From Dermanyssus gallinae (lineage: Eukaryota; Arthropoda; Arachnida; Mesostigmata; Dermanyssidae), in assembly GCA_003439945.1 (NCBI GenBank), contig QVRM01005227.1:97501-161500 (forward strand): DNA of 64,000 nt. The letters run 5' to 3'. A program made the position numbers and the translations under genes. Below are positions 22,861 to 36,516 of the stretch, piece after piece (position 1 is the stretch's first letter; every line of letters begins with the position of its first letter). Under the pieces are notes generated by a model. It was given only the letters and a program-made list of their open reading frames with translations, made no database searches and was not told the DNA's origin.

Positions 22861-23183
22861 ATCGACTTTATTTCCGGCTTGCCTTGTAAAGACGGACATT
22901 TTGATTCGTCGTTTCGAATCGCGCGATGGATGATTCTGCTTGTATGCGTGCATATAGCATGTGCACGACAATGACAGTAAAGCGATCGGCTACGACAACG
23001 TATCGTAGCAAGTCGATCCATACAGGACGTTGCAACGAGAGCAGCAAATGTGCCACCACGTATTTAGTGCACTAACAGCATCCAATAGACGACTCTGAAA
23101 AGTGTGTCAACGTGTTTGCGTCATGAAATCGTTAGATTCATAATGCATGTCTATCGATCAATTGAATTACGCTTCTCTCATCT

Positions 23184-23222
<39 letters not shown>

Positions 23223-23442
23223 CGGTATAAAATGCAACAGGTGATTTAAGTGGGCCATGATATCGTTAAATCGAGTCCAAGCTTAAATACTACTTGATAG
23301 TCTAGGTAGCTCCCCTTAGCTCTCATTGGGTTTATCTGTGCGGTTGCCTTTCATCGTTATACCGTTATGTGGAATTATTTAAAGCCCCTACGGGACATCT
23401 TTCGTGGGGAAGTTTCGGGAATGCATGATGTAGATGGTCTAT

Positions 23443-23540
23443 TGGCAGCAGCTAAACGTGGCTAGCGTAGAACGTGAAACCCACTAAACCCGTATTTTTC
23501 CCCGACACCGTAGCCTCCGAATTGCGCTCCTTTTCGTCGA
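23443..23540. repeat. Unknown interspersed repeat, copy 1 (pair with 55807-55898)
   Basis: Direct-orientation match to 55807-55898, with TTGGCAGC at the left, ACCCACTAAACCCG in the middle and GAAATTGCGCT-like sequence at the right. On the minus strand both copies read GFSG in the same frame (KYGFSGFH and ECGFSGCV), so they might derive from a coding element, but no family is recognised. Confidence 0.6.
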
Positions 23541-24413
23541 AACTTTACGGTGGGGTGAATGATAGTCATCAGCATTACAAATGCAATCGAGGAAGTGGTC
23601 GGATACGTTTTAGGAAAAGCATGTGCCCCACGGCAACTACACGACGGACAAACTAGTCTAAAATGAATACGTCCCGGAATGCGCTTTTTTTGGATGCTGC
23701 TTGGCCATATCACAAACTCAGCAGAGGATTGCTCGGGGATATACTTCATCACCACGTTATGGACTACACATGAATCCGCCCTCAGTCTAGTCAATCACGG
23801 ATATATACGGAGCACGGCAGCGTAAAAGCTAGACCAATACGAATTACTTTAAAGAAGAAAGACCTTCAAAAACACATCAATTCACATACTTTTTTAAGGT
23901 TTGTGTACTAATGCAATTAACCTTAAGGCCTGCTAATGCCGAAGACAGCTCGGAGTACCTTAAGCCGTCAGCAAGGGTTGTTTTCCACTTGAAACGACAC
24001 GCGATTATACGCATAAATACATGCCTGTACTCCCGGCCTATGACAACACAATTAATTAGATATACCACTTTGCTACAATGCATGACGCAGAGACAGATGG
24101 GGCAAATTATACATTTCACGTCATTTCGGGCATAAAAGTAAATACATTTAGCTTTTAGCAAAGGTATATAGACAAGTGTACTGTCAAACAATGTGTAACT
24201 AACCAGGGAATCTACATTCTATCGGAGTTTTATCTCCAATAAAAACTAATCCGTAGTTGTTGCATAAGGTTTCGACAGCAAAAACGTGCTATGGTGAAAT
24301 ATTGTACCTTAGTAGGTTTTGGTGTCGTAGATATCAACATAGAAATTGCTTCGCAATGCGACAGTGCTAATGAGTGGTTGCCAATTAGCAAATATGCAAT
24401 CGATAAATGTTTG

Positions 24414-24416
<3 letters not shown>

Positions 24417-24456
<40 letters not shown>

Positions 24457-24476
24457 TATGTATATATATATAGAGA
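24417..24476. repeat. (TA)n tract joined to (GA)n
   Basis: About 18 TA units, a short break, a second TA run, then GAGAGAGA. A similar TA to GA junction occurs at about 28376-28432. Confidence 0.9.
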
Positions 24477-24907
24477 GAGAGAACGAGAGAGATCTATCGA
24501 AGGCCCAGTTGGCTATGCCGCGTCTAATGGAGTTCCACGGTCAGTGGAGCCTGAAGGATTTCGAATGCAGTTGCAACATTAGCGTGTTGAGGACGCCGCG
24601 TGAGCAGGTCACCGCCACAACACAGCTCAAAACAAGTGTGCACATACATACATACATACATGTAACGGTGACAGACAGCAACTGTTGTCGCCGGTGCAAC
24701 AGTTGCCGCTACAGCCGGCGCAACAGCACCACCACCACCACCAACAACAACACAACGACCAAAGCGGCCAGTAGCAATACTACGCGTAATGAATGATAAC
24801 GGCTTCTCCAATCAGACACGATTTAGTCAATCCCGCCGAGCCTGCTTGCCAGCCTGACGATGACGCCGCCGTTCACAGTGTCAGATGGATCCTGCACCAG
24901 CCTTAAT

Positions 24908-24958
24908 TATATATATATATATGCATATATATGTATGTATATACATATATATACATAA

Positions 24959-24995
<37 letters not shown>

Positions 24996-24997
24996 TA

Positions 24998-25042
<45 letters not shown>
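24908..25042. repeat. Compound TA/TGTA repeat
   Basis: TA tracts with ATGTATGTATAC interruptions for about 135 bp. It directly precedes a family F copy. Confidence 0.9.
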
Positions 25043-25044
<2 letters not shown>

Positions 25045-25054
25045 TTTCAATAAA

Positions 25055-25260
25055 TTATTAGTAGAATCGTAGAAGCTGGTTACCTAAGCGCTAAGCATTT
25101 TTCCAATGGAATGGGGTGGAGGTGGAAGCGTCTTGTTTAGGAGTGACAGTGAAATGATTAGTATATGCGATTGCAAGCAGCGTCCCTTTTTTTGGCGGAG
25201 AGACTAGACAGTGTGTTCAAGAACACTCTGCTTTATTTAAAAAGACCCAACGTTGGCAAG
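25055..25260 (+). mobile_element. Family F dispersed element, copy at 25.1 kb
   Basis: Contains the family core GGTGGAAGCGTCTTGTTTAG followed by GAGTGACAGTGAAATGATTA. The core frame reads GGSVLFRSDSEMISIC, related to the other copies. A TA tract abuts its left side. The right boundary is not clear and no TIR was found. Confidence 0.55.
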
Positions 25261-25377
25261 CGCACGGCTTTCGATTTAACTAAATATGTACACAAATTAA
25301 GATGCGTATGTCTTATTTTTGAGCTTTTAGGCCCAGCTACTTAAAGATTCGCCTCTACGTTAATCAAACTTAGATAC

Positions 25378-25808
25378 TCAAAAGTAGTCGCACTTTATGG
25401 GAATCACGTTTTTTTTATCAAATAGTTTTCTATTAAATATACCGTTGAGGATTTCTGCTGCTTTATCCAACGTATCATTTATGTCACCTTTGTATAACAT
25501 AAAACTTATTTTTGTGCTACTAGAATTATTCGAAAAAACGACTTGTGCTGTTTCTCCTTGTCCCAGTAAAGACAGCGGTTTGCACTGAACATGTTTTCTT
25601 GCATAAATAAAGCTCCGCGCGCAAAGACTATGCGTGCAGGAAACTCCGTATGAGTTTCCTTTTCCGCAAAAGCCAGCGACAGTAGTCAACGTAATGTTGT
25701 TAATAATTAGTTGGTCTATCTTGGCTGATTCGTACATTGTGCACGGTGCGGCAAGCTCACACAATGTTTGCGAACACTTATTATTAGACTTATATTGGCC
25801 CTTTAGCA
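25378..25808 (-). CDS. 143-codon open frame, unknown; possible exon
   Basis: The minus-strand frame is open from a TAA just upstream to TAA at 25378-25380. The first codon after the stop is GTG; the first ATG is about 24 codons in (MYESAKIDQLI). The peptide has nine Cys, two potential N-glycosylation sites (NNSSS, INDTL-type) and ends KNVIPIKCDYF. It is not low-complexity, unlike most long frames in this window. It lies directly downstream of the reverse transcriptase relic, but does not resemble a LINE tail I know. A window of this size can contain one frame of this length by chance, so it is unconfirmed. Confidence 0.25.
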
Positions 25809-25867
25809 CTTAACAACTCCACACTTATGAGTGAAAACTTTTAGACCCATCTTCGACGACTTCACAA

Positions 25868-26440
25868 TTAACTCGTTTGGTACACATTGTAGCACGTTTG
25901 CATCATTATCGTTCCGAACAGGCATGGAAAACCGAAGATACCATCGGCGTATATTACATATTTAACCGATTTACGTATGATGTGTTTGACCTGATCGATA
26001 AAAAAAACATAAACAAGATACTTCTTAGTACAGTACACTGCGGACAACCAGTAAGAAAACTGCCCCCGCTCGATAATGTCCACCCCGACTTCCACTCCGA
26101 ACGTCCGGTCTCTTAAAAAGTCAGAAATCCACTGGGTAATTTCAAGGCCAACTCCTTTAGATAGCAGTACGGAGATGAGTAGATCGTGGGGCATAGTTTC
26201 AAAGGCACTCTTGAAGTCACAGTAGATGACGTCTACGAGAAGTCCCTCACTAATCCATCGGCCTACACCGCTGAGGAACATAAGCAGACAATCGGTGGTC
26301 GACCGGCCCTTGCGGTAGGCAAACCGGGTGCTGCTCAGCAGATTCTGTTGCTCAGCACTGCTCAGGATTGCTGAGCAGACGATTCTTTCCAGAACCTTGC
26401 ATGTCACCGCTGTTAGGGAGGCAGGGCGCTGTCTTGGTCC
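25868..26440 (-). pseudogene. LINE reverse transcriptase relic, CR1-like
   Basis: The minus strand reads SLTAVTCKVLERI, FAYRKGRSTTDCLLMF, VDVIYCDFKSAFETMPHDLL and ITQWISDFLRDRTFGVEVG. These match, in order, RT blocks of CR1-type LINEs: SLTSV.CKVLERI, F.FRKGRSTTDCLL, VDV.Y.DF.KAFDTVPHDLL and W...FL.NR...V.VG. The usual SGVPQGSVLGPLLF block is replaced by degraded sequence, and the catalytic YADD reads YADG. Part of the fingers and the thumb is missing or shifted, and frame breaks occur near 26.41 kb. Not functional. A mariner relic follows upstream at 26.55 kb. Confidence 0.85.
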
Positions 26441-26551
26441 CGACTAGAGCAAGCACTGCAACCCCCGTTTTAGTATCATGAAGACCGCGCCTTCTTTACA
26501 TAGTGGATCGTCACCGGTTACGTGAGTTGGTGCCGTCACTCCGAGCCAAAA

Positions 26552-26840
26552 TAAAGCGGGGCAGAATGCAACGGAAACATGCGTCGTCACCTTCTTTTAG
26601 AAAAATCAAAGGCATTTCAACTCGGTCGACGAACTGAAGGACTCAGTGGTACACTGGACTCTGTCGCAGCCGCACGTCACCTGGGAACAGTGGATTCTTC
26701 GGTTCGGTTAACAGTGGGGGATAGTTGTTATCAGTTTTGTGGTGGTTACTTTTGAACAACGAGGGTTAATGACACCCACAGTATCGTTTCGTACATTTTC
26801 CATTGAAACTGCTTTACACTTCGAGTACGCAAGTAGGCTG
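26552..26840 (+). pseudogene. Mariner C-terminal relic, second copy
   Basis: Direct-orientation match to about 16145-16410: AATGCAACGGA, ATGCGTCGTCAC, GACGAACTGAAGGACTC and GTTTCGTAC occur in the same order. Translated, it has VDELKDSVVHWTLSQP, matching the mariner C-terminal block. The N-terminal half present at 15.9 kb is not found upstream of this copy; the LINE relic begins there instead. Confidence 0.65.
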
Positions 26841-26986
26841 CTTAATATTTGATAGAGCAATGTCTACATCGATATTACAAACACCTTTGCTGATTTACCG
26901 TCTCTCCTAAAATTGAACAATGAGAAGTATGCTGATTTCGACGAGTTCTACGACCTTCTAAAGTGCGTAGTAATCATCTCTAGACG

Positions 26987-29165
<2,179 letters not shown>

Positions 29166-29167
29166 AC

Positions 29168-29255
29168 GAATCGAACTGGCAACAGGGGAGAACAGAGCTC
29201 TTGACTATCTACTTCAACGGCTATCACTGGCGATTCAGTGCGATAGCAATAATGG
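29168..29255 (-). repeat. Possible tRNA-like (SINE) fragment
   Basis: On the minus strand CAGTTCGATTC resembles a polymerase III B box, and GATAGCCGTTGAAG lies about 45 bp upstream where an A box would be. The T-stem pairs weakly (4 bp). It could be a decayed tRNA-derived SINE head or chance. Confidence 0.25.
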
Positions 29256-29360
29256 GCTGCCTCGAGGACAATTTCGCTCCTCACAAGCTCTTGTGTGATG
29301 AGTTAATCATATATCCTTGTAACATTACAATTAAATAGTAATGAAAAAATAAACAAAACC

Positions 29361-29363
<3 letters not shown>

Positions 29364-29418
<55 letters not shown>
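29364..29418. repeat. (TA)n microsatellite
   Basis: About 27 uninterrupted TA units. Confidence 0.95.
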
Positions 29419-29421
<3 letters not shown>

Positions 29422-31164
29422 GTATCTACAGGTCCTTTTATGAGTGCTCACACATAGTTTTGTCTAAATAGAGAAATCGAAAGAAAAAAGTTTAGTGACG
29501 GCGATGTACTTAAATGCTTTGTTATAAATGATCATGGCAATATAGGCCCCACTGCACGGTATACTGTTGTGGGCCAATCCCATAATGTAGTCGTCGAAAG
29601 ACATCGATTTCTTTGAATTTGAATTTCTCGATTCTGAGATCAGAGGCTTATGACTTTAACCCAGAATAGCTTTACTCAGTACGGTTTAAATCATAACTTA
29701 TAGCTTATATAAGATGTATAGTATAATTCGTATCATATAACTACTATAAAGTCAACATTTTGTACTTTTTACAATCTGAATAGAGCTGCTGAGAATACTG
29801 TTTGTGGTACACGTGAGCCGCATTGGTGAGCATAAAACCGCATCTCTTAATTCACCCACGGTACAACGAACTAGTGCAATGAAGTCCCAAAATGAATGAA
29901 GCCTTAAGGAAACCTCAACCGGCGTATGATATCCATTTTTACCTGCAATACAAGATCAAGAAGATCATTTGCATAGTTGTTACATTTAAATTGCTTAACA
30001 TTTAAGGGGATATGCGCGATCTCATATATATATATATATATATAGAAATTGCATATTCCAAAACTAAAATACATAAACCTAAAGTACACTTTAGGTTTAT
30101 TTATATTACGTAAGTATATATATATATATAATACAAGGTAAGTCTAGACTATTTTTCAGAAGGTCAGCGCACAAGGTTTGCGTTAGCCGTGTCTGTCATC
30201 GAAGACGGCTTGTTGTTGACGTTGGTCTCTTAGTATGATGATGATGGCGACGATGATGGCGACAATGCCGCCCAGTTGGGGCCGGTTGCAGACGACGATG
30301 CTGGCGTCGAGGCTGGCTAAGAATGATAGTGCTGACGCTGAAGACAAAGACAAAAACGAAGCCCTTGTCGACGGCACTGTCGGCTGACTTTTCTAATGTT
30401 CACAGCTTCTACGGCCTCACTATTATTCTTATGGCTATACTACTACTACTAGTAATACTTGTTGTCATGGTTGCAACTGCCACCGTCAGCACGGCGTCTA
30501 TGGCCTGCGCGCGGTCTGAGCGCGGAGTGTCACTCTGCCCCCCCTCCACATATCTGTTTCCGAATCTCGCGTTCGATCTGTGTGTGCGCCTCTTTAAGCA
30601 GCAGCAGCATGACGCCTCACGTAGAGGCCACACGTGATGTAAGACAAACGTCTCGCCGTCAACTGACGTGTCGCCGCTTACGTTGTGTCTACCTATTTGT
30701 GTATTTGTGAGAGTATATATGTGTATTTGTGAGAGTATATATATATATCTGTCTGTCTGTGGGTTTCTTTGCGTGTACATAAGCTTGTCTGAGAACGCGC
30801 CGCGCCCATAGACCCACCTCTAGAGCATTGATAGATATGGTCTATTTGCGGCCATGCTTACACAGAACACACGTGTCGCTCCCTGTCGCTCTTCTTGCTG
30901 TTTTGCTCTCCCTCTCTCTCTCTCTCTCTCTCGTTGGGACTCTTCCCTGTTTAGGTCGTGCCTCTCCCGCTGTCATTAACCACCATCTCTGCAGAGATTT
31001 AGTTTGCACCACGTTTTCTTCAAGTCTTCGCGTCTTCGCGAGAAAAGACACACTGACCTTCTGACCCTCATCCGCTAGCAGCCCGGCGTTCTTTTACATT
31101 CTAACTGTTCTAACTCATCTTCCTTCTTCGTCTATGATCACATACATATACCAACACAGATAGC

Positions 31165-31196
<32 letters not shown>

Positions 31197-31640
31197 TCGT
31201 TTTTCTACCTCTCTCCTTTTTACCGTCGTTTTTCGTCGTGTTTCCAAGGTTGCTGAGCTTGCTACTGTTGTCGAGGCTACTCAAGCGACGCGACTTTAGC
31301 ACCGACCGCGCGGACACTATGGGCACAGGAACAAGAAGAAGGCAAATCGTAATACAATGGCTGGTCGCCCCGAAGGTCGACCTCCAATGTCGTTTTTATT
31401 GTTGGTGTTTTGTTTTCTTGTTGTTGCTGTTGTTGTTGCTATTCGTTATGTCTACGGTCATTGTTGCTTGCTGTCGAGTTATTGTTGATGCTGCTGCTGC
31501 TGTAGTTAGCGTTAGTTGCTGTTGTTGTTGAGATCATTGCTGCTTGCTGGTGTTGTTGTTGTCGTTTTTGCCGCTGATGTAACAGACGTCGCGGCCTTCA
31601 TTACCATGCTAATGATGATGATGATGATGATGATTATTTT
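29419..31640. other. Unassigned DNA with short repeats
   Basis: Contents include a perfect 13-bp-arm palindrome (30073-30100), a 22-bp duplicated unit GTGTATTTGTGAGAGTATAT at about 30699-30742, a (CT)n tract at about 30907-30930, TA at about 31164-31190, TTG-rich DNA at about 31400-31570 and a GAT tract at about 31611-31634. The 30.2-31.1 kb part is less AT-rich but no exon can be supported. Confidence 0.45.
30073..30100. repeat. Near-perfect palindrome, 13-bp arms
   Basis: ATAAACCTAAAGT and ACTTTAGGTTTAT are exact complements around the 2-nt spacer AC. Confidence 0.9.
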
Positions 31641-31645
31641 ATGAT

Positions 31646-31720
31646 GGGTGTCGTTGGAACTACAGAGAAGCAACGCCAAAATGACGCTGAGTGGTTACCA
31701 ACATTCAAGCAATATTGACA
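31646..31720. repeat. Interspersed repeat, copy 1 (pair with 42363-42450)
   Basis: GGGTGTCGTTGGAACTA, GCCAA, TGAGTGG and AAGCAATATTGA occur in the same order as at 42363-42450. The family is unknown. Confidence 0.6.
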
Positions 31721-34190
31721 ATTGATACTATTGTAAGATTATGAAATTCATATATTATTAATTTTCATGTCTGCACATATTTGTATTGAAGCCTGGTTCC
31801 AAAACTATTATTATCATTATTATTATTATTATTGTTATTTTTATTATTGCCGTCGTTGTAACTGTTGCGTTGAAGTCTTGCGCTGTGGTCTTACCACACT
31901 CACCGGCTCAGCTGTGCTGAAAACCTTCTCTGCTGACAACGACAATAAGAACAACAACAACATCAACGACAACAACAACAAAAAGAACAACAACAACGAC
32001 GCGAACAACAACGACAGTAATGGCAGACGGCCGCGATATAGGCGAACCATTTTTCTCTCTGTTACCCTCCGAGGTGAGCGTGAAGGTCTGCGGTGCTGTC
32101 GTCAAACGAAATGACCCACCACGTCTCATCGAAGCTTGGCTTGCATTTTCCTCCGGTGTTTCAGGCGCGAAACACCGACACCCTTCAAGCTAGAAGGCCA
32201 CGACAATTAGTGTATATGTCAATGCTTGCTATGCATAGCTCTAGCGTCTAGACTCGTCTGTCGATAAAAATTGTGTTTTTATACGTTATCTTTAGACGTA
32301 ACTATGTATGCATGTGCCTGTGTGTGTGGGAGCGCCGGGCGTGTAGATTCGTGTGGCGTCATGCACGCTTGACTTTAGGAAAGCTTGGGCAACAAATAAA
32401 TCAGCTAGCTATTGTTAACTGTGAGTAATACCAATTACGAGATGGCCAAGGCCTTGCACGGAAGAGCAGGGAACAGATCAGAACGTATGCCACCACCAGG
32501 GCCAACGTTAGCGGCGCTGATCTATGTACTACTACTGATCCTGCTTTTGCTAATTTAGTAGTAATTAATAGTATTAGCGGCATTTTATTGCGTCTGCGTA
32601 TGTCTGCGTAATGCACAACCGTCCTTTTTTTGTTTGCTATTTTGCAGCTCTTGGTGTCAAGCTAACTTTCACCTTCTTGCTTATGTATTCTCGAAATTCA
32701 CCCACTGGCTAAGCGCTCGCAGATGTGAGCTGCAGTAAACAGTTGAATTTTTCACTTACATAGAAACGTTGATATTAAATGTTTCGTTACATAGAAACGA
32801 ATCAAGCGATCGAATTGCAGCAGTTACATAGAGCTGACTGTGAGTCAAACGGCAGTTACATCGAGGTGAAAAAAAAAAACACTCAAAAGAGGCATTACCT
32901 GAACAGAATTGCAATGACATTTACGTCACGTTTTCTTTCACAAACGGTATTCATAGAATCGGCGTTACATCGAGATGAGTGGAAGATCAGCATCGAATTG
33001 CAGAACCACATCGACGTTCATCGAACGAAGTTGCATTGAACTACAGTCACATAAGGGTTGATGTAACAGTTACATAGAAGTTGGCATTGATAAAAGATAA
33101 TACTGTCCCGAGGCATGAGGCAAGAGTGCCTTACGCATGTATGACGGACAGTAGGTGCACATTGTGCAGAGCGAGCTATTGTCCAGGCCTAGCCATACTA
33201 GAGCAGAGAAGGCTCTTCCTAACTCTCGTTCTCGTCGGAACTTTTTAATCGGCTGTCCAGTTGTCGCGTTTGTTTGAGATCTCGATTGTTCTTAAACTAC
33301 TTTTTGTGATAGAAGAAGAACAATTAAAATAAGATGAAGACACATCGATAGATATATATATATGCTGTGGAGAGCTGAAGCTTATCTGGAACGGCGGTAA
33401 AAATGTATTTGTGGAGTCTTAATTTCATACATCTACGTAACCACGGCGTTCGAGGGAACATGTGCATACGAGCTAGTTTATATGCAGCCGACGCATTACC
33501 ATGCAGACATAAGTAACAAACAAATTAGGTCACCACAAACTAAAGCAGTCTCCGTTTGTGCAGACTCCGACGCCTGGTCTCTCCTGGTCATACACTAGCA
33601 CAGAGGGTGTTTGCGGGCTCACAGGTCGACCCACGTATGTACGATGCAGATTGTATGGGTGTGTCTTTTTGTGGTCTCGACTGGTGTTTGTGTCCTGTTG
33701 TTATACCGCATTGCGCCACTTAATCAAAAGTGAGCTCCACCTACCCTAGTCTATATATATATCTATCTATCGTAGGAGCTACCAGCAGGTGGCGATCGTG
33801 AGATGACGGGAAGCAGGAAAAAGACCATCCCGTTACCATAGCACAATACTACGAACGTCGCGAGTTGGAGATTGATGGACTTTTAGTAGCGCTTGTATTA
33901 CGCTGTTCTTCTGGTGTTTCTTCGTCTACTCCAACCTCCTGAGGCTAACTTGAAAGCTGCTTCTAGCTGGAAAACGGCCGCGCACTTATCCACGCGTCCT
34001 CTTCGATGGCTAAAATGTTCTTCAAGCTGCTTGTTCAGCGTTTGTTGAACTTCCACCACGGGAGGGGTAGGCCCGAACTTTGTCCGAATTAGAGTCGTGT
34101 TTATGAGATGGTTTCACTTAGCTTTCAAATGTTCGTAACTATTTTAAAACACTTAGAATTTAGCAGTCGCAGCCGATATAAAGCTAAGCA
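31721..34190. other. Unassigned DNA; triplet repeats and a degenerate motif array
   Basis: ATT-rich DNA lies at about 31806-31848 and CAA-rich DNA at about 31935-32010. The TTACAT motif array is listed separately. Near 33.93-34.08 kb a minus-strand frame of about 65 codons (includes QQTLNKQLEEHFSHRRGR) is open but unrecognised. No other signal. Confidence 0.4.
32755..33080. repeat. Irregular array of GTTACAT(A/C)GA motifs
   Basis: TTACATAGA or TTACATCGA occurs near 32757, 32788, 32824, 32856, 32966 and 33070, with a related CACATCGA at 33007. ATCGAATTGCAG occurs at about 32809 and 32993. The spacing is irregular, so this is a degenerate minisatellite or clustered motif rather than a clean tandem repeat. 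Confidence 0.6.
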
Positions 34191-34192
34191 GT

Positions 34193-34377
34193 CGAGCCCG
34201 GTGGCGTGGTGGCATGCGTCTGCGCCTCCCGACCGGAGGAGACACTAGATAGGTGCGCGGGTTCGAGTCCCACCGTTGCCCCACATTTGTATTTATGGGG
34301 GTCCGTCTATGATGTAATGCTAAAAGCAGTCCCATGCACGGTAAATCTTGGCTGAGAGTCAGCCCCAAAGGATTCGA
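34193..34377 (+). repeat. tRNA-derived SINE, copy 1
   Basis: A tRNA-like head starts GAGCCCGGTGGCGTGGTGGC. The A-box region is TGGCGTGGTGG (34202-34212) and a perfect B box GGTTCGAGTCC lies at 34260-34270. It continues into a tRNA-unrelated body (ACATTTGTATTTATGGGG, GTCCGTCTATGA, AAAGCAGTCCCATG, AAATCTTGGCTGAGA, TCAGCCC). The same head-body order recurs at 59031-59210, which proves it is a dispersed repeat and not a lone tRNA gene. Polymerase III transcription is expected of the family, not shown here. Confidence 0.9.
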
Positions 34378-35366
34378 TATAAAGCTAGTTTTAAACAAAC
34401 CCGACCTTGTTTTTGAACAATCAAAAACATTGTTCGGGTTTAGTTCCACCGTCGTAGTATAGCAAAGCATTTAGTTCTTCTTTGTTGTCGCAGCTTCCGA
34501 TGACAGACCTAGGCAAATAAGTTTGACATTCACATTGACGCGTCCATGACCCTCCAGTTATTTTGACGGGACTTTTCATAGGTGTCTCCTTGGCCTGTCT
34601 GGATCTTGCTTAGCTCCGCTGTTCAACCAGTTGTCTAACCGCCATATGTGAATTCCTGGTCGGCTAACTGTACGCGGTTTACTAATTCGTTCGCGTCAGA
34701 CTAGAGCGTAGAGAAATTATGCACCTCTTCCCTGCTTATGATAAGAGTCCCTGCTCAGCCAGGCAGACCAGGGGTCGTCACGCTCATTCTGGGGTCCTTG
34801 TGGTCGAGTGCTAAATAATTTACGCTTTCTTGCGTCTTGCCACCACGCGTGTAGGTTTGCCAAAGCCCACAATGTTTTCACTGCCGCTGTAGTAGCATCG
34901 CTGTTTAAGTGCGATTTGCACCGCTATGTACATTTGTTACAGCTCCTGAGTTAGTCGAGTAGTGATACCGCCCTAAACAGGTTCTATTCATACTTGTACT
35001 AGAAACTTTATTTTTGTGTCTTGTATATGTGTCGATACATCCTGGCGTAACGATAACACGTTTATGTGTGTCAAATAGACATATCTATATGTACATACAT
35101 AGAACGTATACATAAATAATTTATGTTCCGTATAATACATTACGTATATGTTACACATATCACGAAGGATACGTCTACGCCAGTGTGCCTAGTGAGAGGT
35201 GTATATATATATTTTTTAAAAATATAATTTGATTATTTAGTTTATTTTCCGTATAATACTTTTTGTATATATTACATGTATCACAATGGATTAGCTAACC
35301 CAATGTGCATAGTGGGCGCGTATTGTGATTGTCACGTGTCCGTTTTGATGGGGCCATATATATATA
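34378..35366. other. Unassigned DNA
   Basis: Nothing recognisable at 34.4-35.0 kb. At 35.05-35.30 kb two stretches resemble each other (TTCCGTATAATAC with TATTACATGTATCAC and TTACACATATCAC), suggesting a local duplication of roughly 110-120 bp. Confidence 0.4.
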
Positions 35367-36516
35367 CAGGGTGTTCCTATTTGTGTGGCCAAAACGCTAG
35401 GGTATGGTCAAACTCGGTGAGAAAATCATTTTTGCCAATGGGTGGAAGCCGGGAAAACGTTTTGTTTAGGGGTGAGGATGAAATTTATAAAAGCAGTTAT
35501 TCAGCCTTTTTTCTTCTACATAGTTGTGCAAAATCTACGTTTGCGGGAGAACCAGTCAACGCACAAAGGAACCGATCATACCGGTGTGTTTGGCGGAAAA
35601 TTCTGCACAAAGTATACATTACTAGCTTGCGTAGCAAAAAGCGAATAGCCAGATTAAGGAAAGTCATAAAAAGTCGAAATGTTACGTTAACGCTTTTTTG
35701 TGCAACATCGTAATTTTTTCCATTACGACCAAAAATGCACGTCCAAAAGACTACTCTCAGGCAATAGCAGATTTAATGCCTATCATTTTCGTATCAAGGT
35801 GATGGTGCTGCGTTACGTAGTTGTCAAGTCACTAAGCTTTTTCGACAGTCATAGTTGTTATGTTTTACGTGCAAGTTTTCACGTTCAGAACCGTAAAAAT
35901 TTGCCAAGACGTTTCCGCCCCCTCCTTCCACTAGAAAAATTTATTCTCTTGTTGAGTTCTACCAAACCTCAAAATATGTATTTAACTTTCTCATACGCCC
36001 TATGGAAATATGCATGCGTTCGCTTTCGATATGGCTATCGAAAAAGCTTAGTTACTTGGCAACTACGTAACGCAGCACCATCACTTTGGTACGAATGCAG
36101 TGGGCATTAAATTGGCTATTGCCTGAGCGTAGTCTTTTGAACGTACATTTTCGGTCGTAATGGAAAAAATTACGATGTTGCACAAAAAAGCGTTAACGTA
36201 ACATTTTGACTTTTTATGACTTTCCTTAATCTGGCTATTCGCTTTTTGCTACGCAAGCTAGTAATGTATACTTTATTGTGCAGAATTTTCCGCCAAACAC
36301 GCCGGTATGATCGGTTCCTTTGTGCGTTGACTGGTTCTCCCGCAAACGTAGATTTTGCACAACTATGTAGAAGAAAAAAGGCTGAATAACTGCTTTTATA
36401 AATTTCATCTTCACTCCTAAACAAAACGTTTTCCCGGCTTCCACCCATTGGCAAAAATGATTTTCTCACCGAGTTTGACCATACCCTAGCGTTTTGGTCA
36501 CACAAATAGGAACACC

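Larger units (their letters stand above)
20901..23440. other. Unassigned DNA dominated by triplet and TA repeats
   Basis: This contains TA tracts (about 21152-21175, 23189-23220) and a TCT/TTC tract at about 21488-21510. The triplet clusters are listed separately. A possible minus-strand coding stretch at about 22445-22584 is also listed separately; nothing else is supported. Confidence 0.45.

Noticed and set aside
30073..30100. Telomere-like CCTAAA/TTTAGG sequence
   Set aside because: Only a single inverted pair, not a tandem array.
34202..34270. tRNA gene with good B box
   Set aside because: The same head-body unit recurs at 59 kb and the head lacks a clean cloverleaf, so it is a SINE, not a tRNA gene.
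35276..35713. 145-codon plus frame and 150-codon minus frame (36170-36622) with almost identical sequence, as two genes
   Set aside because: They are the mirror-image arms of one foldback element, and no domain is recognised.
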